From NCBI GenBank assembly GCA_005281725.1, contig SSBO01000012.1, forward strand, positions 7,914,866 through 7,978,865: 64,000 bases of DNA, given 5' to 3'. The position numbers and the translations under genes are program-made. The stretch comes from Wuchereria bancrofti (Eukaryota; Nematoda; Chromadorea; Rhabditida; Onchocercidae). Under the pieces are notes generated by a model that worked only from the letters and a program-made list of their open reading frames with translations, searched no databases and was not told where the DNA came from. Of this stretch, positions 28,128 through 40,938 are shown piece by piece. The number at the start of each line of letters is the position of its first letter. The stretch's first letter is position 1.

Positions 28128-29620
28128 TTCGTTCGTTTCTCCTATTATTATTTTTTCCTGCAATAAACATTTTTTTATTATGAGTGATGCATTTTTTATT
28201 ATGAATAAAACCTTTGCAGTACTGCATTGTTTGACTTTTATACTCCAGAATAATAGAAAGACAAGATTTTTGCAAGGCATGCGATATGGAAACTATATAT
28301 TTTATGTCTTTTACTGATGTGCAACTCCTCCTGCAGCAGATCTGACTGTATATGTTGTTCTTCCTGCTTGATTGTTTGCATGTGAAATCTTGGAACCTTT
28401 GATGGTATTATAAAAGAAGGCAACGACCAAAGTTACAATTATAAGTTGAGAATGAAACTGGATAGATTGCAGCGGGAGGAGTCAGACAGTCTTTTAATCA
28501 CCGGGAAGGATCGTTTGGCAGTAATCTAGTGAAATGCTAACTGATCCGATAGTTCGGATGAACTAATCGCCGTTCACCTGAAAAACTGACAAAGAAAAGA
28601 AGAGTGACACATATAAATTTTGTTCTGTCTGTCAATGAGCAAAACAGAGGGACTTTGCATTTTCATAACGAAACAACAATTCGAAAGGACTGTACGATGA
28701 GTGGATGATTGCTGTTGTCATTGATTTAGTGTTTTTGGCTCGATGAGGGGAAACGAGGATGGTAGGGGACATCATTATGTCCGTGTTGTGTTTTTGGTAG
28801 ATGCTTTCTGTCCTCTCTATAGGCAGCATATCGAATCTAACAAATTCTCACTTTCACATCGTCTGCTTCAATTTTATACTTTACTCTCTCCTGCAAAAAT
28901 GATCCATTACGCGTTGACCACATGAAATGTCACTTCCACTGTCCATTGCCTGCAATTATTGTTAAATTTTTAACAACTTTATTAATTTTTCACGAGGTTG
29001 CACCGTCTGAGACCAGCGATTTACATAATCTAACGTAAGTTTGGAAAGTAATTACTTGTTTCAAACGTTTCCTCTAAGTATTTCAGTGTTAGTTGTTTCT
29101 CCGGGGTTACCTCGATTAATAACAAATTATTTCTTCGTCACTTGTTATCATGTTATCAACTAATTGGTCGCATCATCATATACTTCATATTATTATTAGG
29201 AGAAAATCTGATAAAAGTTGTACATATGAGTGGTACTCTCATATGCTATTGTAAAGCCATTGTAATTAAATCTTTTTCAAATAAGGATGAGGACAAAAAA
29301 TATTTAAGGATTTTCTAGTTGCTGGTAGTGTCACAAATATACAAAAAATGCTGAATTGTGAAGCGATTCTTACACCTGCTCCTTTCCCCCTCATCTCTCT
29401 TTCTCTCTCTCTCCCTTCCCTAAATTCAGGAAAAATCTGTCTAGTGGTTGAGAGATCGTATACATTCTCACAAGAAGGATTAAAATGAGGACAAAATACG
29501 ATCTTCATTTGATGGAGAGGAATTAATCCATGAAAGGACTCGGAAAGTCCATAAATATCTGTAAAGTCCACGAGGGGATTCTTAAAAATAGCAATCATAG
29601 AGTGCTTTTGCAGAAATTTA
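28128..29620. other. Spacer between BCL9-like and KIND-FERM-PDZ genes
   Basis: Holds the BCL9-like 3'UTR (AATAAA at 28162-28167), then AT-rich DNA without a supported exon, a (CT)n tract at 29379-29420, and an acceptor (TTTTGCAG) ending at 29613, eight bases before the next ATG. A long minus-str open frame at 29266-29826 is the antisense shadow of the next gene's first exon plus the CT tract. Confidence 0.45.
29379..29420 (+). repeat. (CT)n-rich pyrimidine tract
   Basis: Near-pure pyrimidine run, mostly CT dinucleotides, about 200 bases before the start of the KIND-FERM-PDZ gene. Confidence 0.7.
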
Positions 29621-32600
29621 ATGGATGACGTAGGTGTATCATTGTTAGAAATAGTCGAAGTGCGTGGTTGTGGCCTAAATGATGACGAATTGCTTGCATT
29701 AATTATCACTGGCTGTGAAGTGCTTACTAAGACACCTGCAGGGGTATTCTCTCCCGAACACGTCATTTTACACACCGATGGTGAACTTGAGGTTTGTATG
29801 CATTTTTGCATACGAAAAGTATGCAAAAATTATTCTAGAAAACTTTAAAAACCATCTTTTATAATGAATGATATAATATTATATTTAGACATTATAGTCA
29901 ATTTAATGTTGTTTGATAATTCTTTGGTGTGTTCTCAGATAAAATCCGTTTCGAGAGATAAAGTAAGCAGCGAATATGTGCCTCCTGAAATGAAAGAAGG
30001 CAATGCTGATGTTGATCCTGGTATTAATTTTATATATTTATATACATGCTGCGTATTTTCTAGACCTTACTGAGTTACAAAAATTCCTTGTTAAAGGAAG
30101 AGTTTGGTGGGAAGTATAGACTTGAGCTGTCTTCAAGTTTTAATATTTCTCTACCAGTCTTCATTGAATTATAATCATTCGACGTTATTATTAAGTCTTT
30201 TTCGTGCAACTATCTGTGAGAAATATTCTTGTTCCTTACCATTTGCATTAACTGGCAGACTTCAGCATAAATTGTCTAAAATGCAGCTGAAAAGTTCGGA
30301 ATTTTTTTCCATATGATTTGCAATTTCATAAATGTTCAGAATGTACTAAATACTTGCAGAAACTTTCCAAATTATTTATTCCGACACAGCACAAGTGGTT
30401 GGTTTTCTAAGAAATATACCAGTCAACTATTCAATTAGTCATTTTTTGCCCTGTTTTTATTGCTAATTTCTGCCAGTATTTAGGTGCTGTGCATGTATAC
30501 TGTCTCGGAGAAGTTATTCGATTTGCTGGTGCTGCTGAGTCAGGCAGTGCAGATTTGTTTTCCTTGTTAAACGTAATGACGGTGGCTCATATTGCTACAC
30601 GGCCATCCGTCACTCGGTTTGTTTGCTGTTCACTAATCCTTACGGCGCTGTAAACTTACTTTCTATGACTGTAAGCTATTACCATTTCCATGTTTTTACT
30701 GGAACTGATCAGTATTATTTGAAATTTTTTTACCGTAGGGATGGGGTATTTTCTGGAGGGTTCAGAACTATTGAAAGGATGTGTAATTTATTCCCCCTAT
30801 AAAATAATTGCATTTTCGTCTTTTCGAATTTTAAATTATTTCTGATTATCAAGCAACAAATTTCCACTGCTTTATTTTTTCCTTTCCTGTGTTGGACAGC
30901 TTTGTTACACGTAACCTTTCAGGTTGTATATATTCCTGTATTCCTTTTTTTTGGTGCACATTCGGGTTGTGTCTCTTTTATTTACAGGGAAAACTTAATT
31001 TTTTTCATTTTTGTAGGCTTGGACAAATGGCTAAAAATAAGCTTACAATTCAAAATCCAAAGGCTTTGCTGGCAGAAATGTATATCTTGGTTATGGGTGA
31101 TGAAGCGGAGGATATCGATGATGTAAGTGACGTCTACTCTAAGTTTCAATGCACTATTTGTCCAGATAGCGCATATAAATATATAAAAGTTTTTATTCGC
31201 CATTAGTTGAATGAAAGCAGTGGTTTTGATGTCTGATATGAGTTGGAATGCATGCGCAGGTTTTATCTTTAGGTTATACGTGGAAAAAAATGCAAGCCTT
31301 GTGCTTCTTAGTGTATTCTTTTGTTATGATGAATATTCTTTATTTCAGTTGGACATTTCTTCTGGTGAATACATGCCAAATTCTCTTGGTGAAAATGGTG
31401 GTTTGAGGAATCTAAAGTGGGACGAAACCGAAACAACCATGGTGTCGTAATCTTAGATGAAAATTGTTTTTGGACTATAACTAGAAAATGAAAAATACAT
31501 GTTACATAGGAATTCTTATGGATTCTTGAATGTTGATACATCGCATTCAAATTGTAGTTTTTTTATGAAAGCAGTATGTTTTCTTTGTTTGGCTTTTGGG
31601 AAATCTTGAATTACTATGACGATGTTATTTTAGAGCGTCAGCTGTGATCGGTCTAGAAAAGTGACACAAGCAGATTCATTTGACGGTGTAAAAAGCGATA
31701 TTTGGAAGTTGTCAGGGAGGGATCCATTTAGTTCAGTAACAATCGCATATGAAAAAGTATTACCAGAAGCAAGAGATGTAAGTGTAAATTTGTTTATCCC
31801 ATGTAATAAAGCTATGCTGAAGGAGTGATTTATAAATCACTGGATGATCTTCTGCGTCCAAGTTTGAAAGTATACACTTCTTTTCTTATTCTATGTCAAT
31901 TTTTAATCAATTTTTAAAAAAGCTGTGCAAGATGAAGCGAATAAATGGAGAAAATGATGAACAAAGATTCACAACCTATCCTTAACTTTTTTTAGAATGT
32001 AAAGTCCGTATGTTTAACTGATGAGGCGGATACAACATAATTTTACAGTGTTTTGTGTTATCTTTAAAAATATGATGATGCCCCCTTTGCAGGGAAGCAG
32101 TCCATTACAAGAAGAGAAGCAACAAAAGTTATCTGTAGGTAAAATTGAAGTGCTTTTGGAACAAAATGAGGAGGAAGGAAAACCAATACTTGAAAGCGGT
32201 TTGCTAACGAAATCTCTTTCTTACAATTTTGACGATGATATTGTGGAATATAAAGAAGAAAATGTTTCTGCTGATGAACTGAGCTCCACGCTGATAGTTC
32301 TTCCTAAAGGACATATTGACAAGGTTAGATTTATTAGTGTAATAATATTAATGGGGATACTGGTTATCATTTGATAAGAAATGATTAGAGTATCAAGCCT
32401 TAATTTTGTATGATGTACTTACTGGAACATCGGACGGCTGTTTTACATTTATATTGTAAGGTGTTAGCAAGGACATTGTTATCAAGAGTGAAACCAATGT
32501 GAATTTACATAGTTTCTTAATATTGTTTGAAAGCTTTAAACCAGATTTTGTTAATATCTTTTAAGAAGAGTTGAATTTAAGGTGGACGAAAATTTGGATT

Positions 32601-35600
32601 ATAATGGTCACAATCTTCTTTCTACTAACGTCATTCACGAATTTAATGACTCTTTGTCTTCTTTGTCACCTATTTCGGAGGTTAGTGAGAAAACAATACT
32701 TTTTATCATCTTAATTATTAGATAACTTGGATAAGAAACTCAAATTAGGTATATCATCAGTTTTTTATTCTCACACTGATTTGTGAAGTTTAATGTAACG
32801 AGAGGTGTGTCATTCATTTAACATTCACTCACTACATATCTTTTAGGTTGACGAAGGTCAAAAAATGGTTGGATCTGCAGTTCTTTCTTCAGGCGGCCAA
32901 AATGTATGTTCGATGTGGTTTCACAATTTTTCGTCCATTGCTTCACTTTACCGTAGAATTCGTTGTCTTCTTGACAGCTTTCCTGCGAGCTGTAAAAGCC
33001 AGTTCATATTATTGCCATTTTGTATCCTTAGCTCTCCTGTTATGCATGAAATCATTTTATTATCTGTTTAGATTATTGATAGACAAAATTCACTCAGAGA
33101 ACCTATCTGTGAGTCACTGTCCGGTAATAAAAATGAGGACGTGCCAATGGTTGTCTTATCAAAAAAAGTGAGTTATTTTCATAAAATATTCTGAGAAAAG
33201 GATTTTTTTGGCTAAAATACCTCTACTGGCTCCAATATAGGAAAATGGAAAAGAACGGACATCGCCAGTTTTGGAATCTAGAGTAAAAGGAATCGTAGTC
33301 ACAAAAGAAGCTTCTAGTGGCTCAATTGCAGCTGGTTGGTTAATTATTCTTACTATTCTTTTTTATCTAATCGTATTATAGCTTATTGCGGTTAAGTGGT
33401 GATATTTTTGTGTTATTTCATTTTTCTTATATTGTACGCTCAAATTTATTTGTCCTTTTTTTTTCTGGGATACTGCTGCTGGTATTGTGATGTACATTCA
33501 GATTTTATTGTGTTTTTTATCTTGCTATGGTGAAAATGGTCATGAGGAAGCTTTATTGCAATATTTACTAAAGCTTAAAACATTAGGTTCTGATCGATAT
33601 TTAAGATACTGGCTCTTGTATATCTGAACTGTTTTTAGAACAGCAGTTCATGAGAAGAAATTCGCTTTTGCCAAATAGGATAAGTGGGCGCAAGTCTTCA
33701 TCGAAACATTTTAAGCGAAAGGTAAGGACATACTATATTCTTGATTTAATATATCGTGGTTAACTAAATCAAACCAGACGGCCTCTTTTGATATTTGTGT
33801 TATGTTGCCAGTGGCAGTTTGTTTAGTGCAAGATATCAAATGACTAATCAACTGGCGTCGTATATCATTTGTAGGGAATCTGTGCATGGTCCTGTTGGTC
33901 TTCAGTAGCCCCACTATTGGAGGAGCTATACAAAACTGCTGAAAGTCCTAATGATTCGCTGTGAATCATAGTTTAATGACAGTGCATCTTTTTTGAACGA
34001 AAACATTTTTTAAAGCATTGATTTCGAGTTTTTGCAAAAGTTCATATTTTTATGTCTTTAATTCCAGTTGAAAGCAGAGCCAGAGTTTGTAAGAAATGCG
34101 AATACGTCATCCATATGTTTGAAGGCACCCGCTCAAAAAAAAGTTATTGTTATTTTGTGCAGATATAGTCTTATACATTTGCAATGTTTTAGTAAATTAT
34201 TGCTCTATTGCATGTCTTATAAAAGCCCTGTGATTTAGGAAAACTTTCGTTCTGAAGCATTCAGTATAAGGTAATGAAATAAGGAGTGTGACACGGAAAA
34301 GCTTTACCATTATGATGGAGTAAGCTACAGCAAATATTTCGAGAGGAGTAGATTATTGTATTACTTGAATCAGGTGTATTCGTTTAACATTTGCTGAAAT
34401 GATCCATAATGTTCGATGTTTTCTTTTTTGCAGAAAAAAGTGACACTGCACAGAATAGAACATACGGACGTAACTGTTGAGCTGCTTAGTGGAAAACATG
34501 TTGAGGTGAGCTGTCGTTCAGATGCTGTTGCATCGGAAATTGCTGATGTTGTCATGAGGCACATGAATTTCAGTGAGAACTCGTTCTTTGGTTTGACTAT
34601 ACTGAGGGGTATGTTTAACTTATTTTGTGTTTATTTCGCAGTTGGCTTTACAATTAAACATCCTATTACAAGGAACCGGATGGTAACATTTGTGAACCTT
34701 CTTTGTTTTAGTCAAATATGTTTCTAATTTCTCCGTTAGAGCGGTTCAAAGGATTACTGATACACCTAAGGATTTATTGTTATCGTCGAAGTTGCTTAGG
34801 CTATATTGTCGTAAAACCGAAATATTGTAATCCTCCATGTATATAATATTTTACCAACCACTTCAAGAGTGAAACTGTCATGCATACCAAATTTCTGTTA
34901 GCTCTGTAGATGGCGAGCATTTCTTTTTGGATGGTCACCAGCGTCTGGAAAAATTTGCACCACCAGGGTGGAAAAATGCAAGACAATATGGGTCATCCAA
35001 AAGGCTTTATATTTTATTTCTACGCTTTCGATATTATCCAGCATCAATTGCTTTTATGCGGTTTGTTTTCATAATATAAAAAGTTATTCCATTTTAAGGT
35101 GTGATGCGAAGAAAGGAATTCTTCCCATCATGCTGGATGTGTTTCTTAATCTTTCTCGTTTCTGTGTTGCCCCACTTTTTATCTTTTGTAGAGTTTCTTT
35201 ATTTCTACACTTTTTATAACTGTCGCCACATTTTCTCGAGATATATGATTACTAGATTTGAAATAAAGGTTACCATGTCAGATTATTCTCATTTAAAAGA
35301 AAAGAGTGGACCGTTTCAGGACTGAAGTTGTACTTCATGAGTTATACTTACAATTGCGACGAGACATTTTGGATGATCGCATTCAACCGAAACGTGATTT
35401 ATTGTATGATTTAGCTGCATTTGCTTTGCAAAGCGAATACTCTGATCAACCTAATGTAACAGTTTTGGATTACTTTGATCTGCAACATTATATACCGAAG
35501 GTCATACTTTAATTCTTTTACAACTTAATATTTTATTGTTAGCACCTCTATAATATTTTACTTATTCATCCTCGCGATGTGTATTGAGACAGTTTTGGAC

Positions 35601-38600
35601 AGCGAAGTTGAGGACCTATAAAATCTCTTATCCCTAACTTTTTGAACCTTTAATTGTTATTGAATTGTCATTTATTGATAGCTTTACCTCTTTTTAATCT
35701 ATTTCTGTAAACAAGTCTGTACCGTTCGATAATAAATTATTTCGAATTTCCACGACGAGAAATGAATGTGTTAGAAGAGAGGGTTAAGTCAATGGGAAGG
35801 AGAGGTTTACAATTAAAAAAATAAACTTTTTCAATGACCGTTGACTTCAGATTGGCATGTGTTCATGCACCAGCCATTTTGTTATGGTGTGTTTTCACTT
35901 TAGAGATATTTGGACAACTGCAACGAAAAAGCGGTAATCAAAAATATGATCGAGAGGCATGGAAAATACCGCGGAATGAAGCAACAGGATGCTGAGAAGC
36001 ACTTTATTCTGGTGAGTTTTGTGTGTTTATTCCCTGGAGCATTGTATGATTTAGGACATATTGTAAAGCTTGAATCAGTATTTCTGTGATATTTCTCGAC
36101 ACTTCACTAATTTCATCAACTGCTGTATGATGGGGAATAAGATAGTTGAATTCGTTCGTTTCATATTTCGGCACATTGTGAACTTTGCAGAATACTCAAG
36201 GTTTTTTTACTTGTCTGTGGAAAGTCAGCAGCTAACTAGTATTGAAAAGTGTAATCTGCTTTAATTCAGTGTCAGTAGCATAAGTGATTTGTTTCTCTTA
36301 AAAATTTATGCGTTCATCCAAAGGGTTGAACCACTTAAATGTTACTGGCTAAACTTACATAATTTCTTCGGACTTTTCTGTTGAGCAATGAATTCTTGTT
36401 GTATTTCCTAGTTATGTCAACGGTTATCTGATTATGGTGCTCATTTGCATCGTGTTTTCGCATCGAAACCATCAATAAATCTTGGTAATACACCTCTTGG
36501 TGATCCTGAAACTGGAGTGGCACAATGGATTGGGATTATGACACGTGGTATTGTACTTTTCGAAGAAGAAAGGTTTTCACTGACTCTTTGGTCTTGCAAT
36601 AATGAAAGCATTCGGAATGTTTTTTGCTGGTTCCCTATATTATTTCAAACTACTTTTTAGAGGTGGTCGGCATGCCCAGATAGAACATCTTTGGCAAAAT
36701 ACGCAAACTTTACAGTTTGATAAAAAGCGCTTCGTGATTGCTTCCGAAATCCATGAACCATCTATCAATGTCTTCTATACCGACCATTATACAAAGTATG
36801 CGTGGAAAGTTGGTTTTGTACAGCATGCACTTATGTTTTGTTAGGTTGTGCAAAATGCTTTGCTTCATAGTATTACTGTTTTTTAACTCTGCAGTATTAT
36901 ATGTCCATGTGGTTCAGCATTTTTTTGCAGAAGTGCCTATTTTGTCCGTTTTGCGGCTTCGCAGCATCGCTTTATGATAAAAATGCGGCAGTGGAATCAT
37001 ACTTTAAGACGTGGTAGTCCTTTCCAGTTCCGTAGAATGCCGGATGTTGGCGCAGACACTAATTTTATGGAAGAGGTTCTAGTTGTATTGATCTTCCTAA
37101 ATTATTGAGCATGCTGAAAACAGCTTTTATCATCCTAAATGCATGTTGTAACATAGATGAAAGAACCATGAAATAATTCATTTCATTGATAAATTCAGTT
37201 ATCCAGACTTACTTTTTCCGTGATAAGTTTAATTCTGTCAAGAGTATGAGTTATTGTTTGTTAAATATGGGTTTAAAGTACTGTGTTTTGTTTTTTATCT
37301 TGCTGTGGTGTCTCTGCATTAGGATTTTTTATTAATTTATAAGCTAATATAATGTGAACAACTACAGTGTAACAAAACCAGTCGAATAGGTTGTATTAAT
37401 ATGGATTGTCAAATATGGTTAAAAATATTTTGAACTGTTACATGGCTGTGTGAAAATGATAATTCTCAATTTAATCTTATTGTTGTAGGTATCACCGGTA
37501 TGTTATATGAATTCTGATATAACAAACATGCCGGAGTGTGGTTTTACAGGAACCAGTAACCAATATTCCTCAAACGGTGGCTCCTCAAAGAAATATACAG
37601 AGACTATACATAGTTCCAATTTGGGACCGAGAACAAGTTCAATAAGTAATGTGTTTAAGTATTAAAATGCCCTCGCCGTTATGGCTGTTATGTTTACTCA
37701 TTGATTACTGTTATTCATTTAGTGTGCAATTTTTGCGGTCTTTAAAATTTCTTTTTGAGTGAAATCTTATCCATGTAGGTGATGGAATTTTGGGAGAGAT
37801 TTCTCCTGAAGAATTCGTTGAGAATGGTGATGGATATATTTTGGAAATTTTGCTGGAGAAAGATCCAAATAGTGGGCTTGGTTTAACGTTGGTCGATGGT
37901 AATCTGAATGGCATAAAAGGTGTATATGTGAAATCTGTATCAGAAGGAGGTGTTGGAAAAAAAGGAGTTAGTTGATGTTCTAAAACTTTTATGTCGTATC
38001 CTTTTTCTTAAATGTGCTTTTATATTAGGTTTTTGAATTAAAATGGATTTTGAAAATTCAGGGAGTGAATGTTGGTGATCGACTACTAAGTGTCAATAAC
38101 GTGTCACTTATTGGTAGGGATAGGCATGTAACTGTCGATCTAGTGAGAAAATGTGGCAGTTTTGTCCATTTGAAAATTTTTAGGTAGGTTTTTTTCTTTT
38201 TTCTCGTAATCATGAAATATAAATTTCTATTGTATTACGTGGCAACATGAGGTGTATATCGTTTGTTTTGGTCTTTCATTTGAATCAGGTACTTGAGCTT
38301 GCAGAATATGGCAGCCATCCTCTCTACTGTTTTCCGGGCGATAAGATTAATTTGTAGATATACTCTACCACCTCTTATTCTTTGTATTTTTTCGAGGTTA
38401 CGGATGAATAAATACAAGTAACTATTTTTCAAGGTGATGCCTTCATGTTGACGGCAGCAATAACTCCACAAAATGCTGAAAATGATTAATCCTTTTCTTT
38501 TCAAGAAAACTCTGATTTTAATCTAATATTTATTACTCTTTCCACTGTTTTAGAACCTGTTTATTGTTAAGCCCTACTAATTGAGGAATCTTCGCACTCC

Positions 38601-40938
38601 CTGATGACTGACTCTCTTAACTAGTTTAATACCACAAGACCTTCGTCACGCTTTTCATAACTTCCAAGTCACAACTTCGTTTTGTGAATTAGTTTTTATA
38701 GTTTGCCAAGGTGGAACTGTCTAACAATTTTTTAAATAAAATCCAATATTTTAAGATTAGAAGCGATAACATCTGCACTTGCTTCTGGTATTATTAAAGA
38801 CAAGACAGCGACTGATGATCAGAAGGGGTATAAAAATCATTCACTCTTTGTTAGTGAAGGTTAGTCTATTTCGGTGACTAAGGTTCTGTAGTATATATTC
38901 TTGACATCATAACCTACATTTCGCGATTTGCAGGGCTGAGATCAAGAACGCCACCACCGCCAAGAAAGTATTCAAATATCTTGAAGAAGCGTACAAGAGC
39001 TGTTAGTGACTTTGGCGCTGTTGGTGACACTTTGCCCGATTTAAATAGCGAAGATTTATTATCAAACCTTAGAAATGAATCAAAATTAGGGTAAGTTTCT
39101 GTCATATTTTTTTTGTTACTAAGAAAAGAACTTATAAGAGAAGGAAATTGAAATGGTAATTGCTGCTTTATTTTCGGAGCAGAAACGGTGGTTTTCATAG
39201 AGTCGTTTTAATGTAGATGTCGGAGAAAAAAACTTTTATTCTGAAAATGCTTAGCTAGTTCGATTTTATTAGTCTGAAGAATCCAGTTAGCTTCTCTGTC
39301 ATGAACTGCTACATCTCACTTCGTAGTAAGAGAAAATTTTGAAAGCTATAGTGTGAACTGTTTAAAATGAGGCAGCAACTAGTATTCGAAATTTTTCTAA
39401 ATGTAACCACTTAAGTATATGTTAGTTTATTAACAGTGCTAATGATTGTTATTATTTTCAGATATTTACGACCGGAGACTTCGTTGAATGACGAGGTTGA
39501 ATGCAGAATGCGATATGAGGTGCCGGTAGTATCCATGTACAAATTCGAAGGTATTGATGATGAACTGATAGAGCATTCTCCAAAACGATGTAGTACAACG
39601 CCATATTTTCCATTTAAAGCAAGTGAAAATGATTGGCTGAAAATGGGGAAGAGTGATAGTGACCAACAAAATAGCTCATTCAACGACTGGAAATCAATGC
39701 AGGATTATAGGTATTGGGAAAAATTTTTTGTACTTTACAGGAAGTTATCGAATGGAAATAATTTTACATAATTCCAATACTTCTAGAAAGAAGCCAAATC
39801 TTGATTGGGCTGATGACTTAGATGATATTGTGGAACCGCTTCCCTGCGATGTTTCTATGATCACTCTCGAGCGTAATGAATCTGGTAGCCTTGGTTTTCA
39901 AATTGCATCTAGCGGAGGTATTGTGTATGTAAAGCAAATTACTGCAGAACCTGCACTTTCATGTCCTGATATTCAAGTAGGAGACAGGATTATATTGGTT
40001 TGTTTTAAATTCAACGTTAGCTCTAAGTTTTTTTTTTCTACACTTTTCCTTTTTTTTTTAGATGTTTGGGACTTCGTTTACTTTTTTTTCTAACTTAAAT
40101 ATATTGCGATAAAAAAAAAATTTGTTGGACATTTTTATTGTATGATTCATGTGTTTTAAAGTCTTTGTTGCAGGTAAATCATGAGAAGGTGCAAAACCTA
40201 ACGCATCAGCAGTTGGTGGATCTATTAAGAAAGAGTGGTGAAAGAGTGATAATAGGCTTGCAAAACTCAAACAAAGAAATAAGTGCTTGTGATGAAGGCG
40301 AACAGACTGTACGAGTTGTTTTGGAGAAATCTCATACGGGTTCGCTTGGTCTGAGCTTAGCAAAGAAAACTGGTTTTGATGGTATGTTACCAATTTTGAT
40401 ACTTGTTATTCATAGTTTTTAATTTGTTTTATGTGGCATCAATATGGATGCGGATTTTCTATCGTTTTCGTTCTTTGAGCAGAAAAGAGTTCTCGTATGT
40501 CCAATTTTAGAAATTGTCGTATTTTTATAAAGGATTTATTTCTTTTCTTTTTATGGATTTATTTTAATGTTCTTTCAATTTTAGAATAAGACTTGTATTA
40601 CATTTAACAACTATCACTATTTTCCTATAATTTACTACAGCGACATTCATAGAATATCACAACTTTATTTTGTCCTCCGAAAGAGATTCAAAGTCCGATG
40701 ACTGAATGATATTTTGCTATATTCCATTGGTTTAGCATGAAATATTTTAGGAATTTACATCCGAATGATCAGCAGTGGTAGTGCTGCGGATATTGATGGA
40801 ACATTGCATATCGGTGATAAAATTTGGAAAGTCAACGGTCAATCAGTAGGTAATTATACACCTGGTGCTATCGTTGATTTATTAAAAGCTGCAAATAATC
40901 CCGTAGAAATTATTGTAAAACGAGCCATCATCAAGTAA
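29621..40938 (+). CDS. KIND-FERM-three PDZ scaffold (FRMPD2/PTPN13-like)
   Basis: Twenty-nine in-phase exons, 1,346 residues: 29621-29791, 29939-30020, 30484-30616, 31017-31122, 31349-31441, 31634-31777, 31996-32007, 32093-32323, 32582-32680, 32847-32903, 33072-33167, 33241-33334, 33639-33721, 34434-34608, 34910-35060, 35320-35500, 35904-36011, 36412-36572, 36661-36795, 36931-37075, 37489-37645, 37779-37966, 38062-38183, 38756-38859, 38934-39090, 39462-39710, 39787-39997, 40174-40381 and 40751-40938. KIND domain at about 1-164 (VSLLEIVEVRGCGLNDDELL); acidic and Ser-rich linker to about 467; complete FERM at about 468-819 (FFLDGHQRLEKFAP, LAAFALQSEYSD, WIGIMTRGI); PDZ1 at about 875-975 (GLGL), PDZ2 at about 1175-1250 (SLGF), PDZ3 at about 1265-1345 (SLGL). 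It ends after PDZ3 with no phosphatase domain, the layout of FRMPD2, a basolateral membrane and junction scaffold. Membrane-cortex scaffolding is inferred. Confidence 0.88.
29802..29830 (+). repeat. Perfect 12-bp inverted repeat (hairpin)
   Basis: Arms ATTTTTGCATAC and GTATGCAAAAAT are separated by a 5-base loop. The hairpin starts ten bases inside intron 1 of the KIND-FERM-PDZ gene, next to the 5' splice site at 29792. Confidence 0.85.

Noticed and set aside
29266..29826. 186-codon minus-strand open frame, one of the longest in the window.
   Set aside because: It is antisense to the KIND first exon and crosses a CT-rich tract; the plus strand has the conserved KIND protein.
33711..33914. 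Minus-strand open frame in the KIND linker region.
   Set aside because: Overlaps an intron and the alternative terminal exon on the other strand; no conserved content.
37711..37914. Minus-strand open frame over PDZ1.
   Set aside because: Exact antisense shadow of the PDZ1 exon.
29621..40938. Calling the scaffold a PTPN13-type tyrosine phosphatase.
   Set aside because: No phosphatase signature (HCSAGxGR-type loop) follows PDZ3; the frame ends at 40938.
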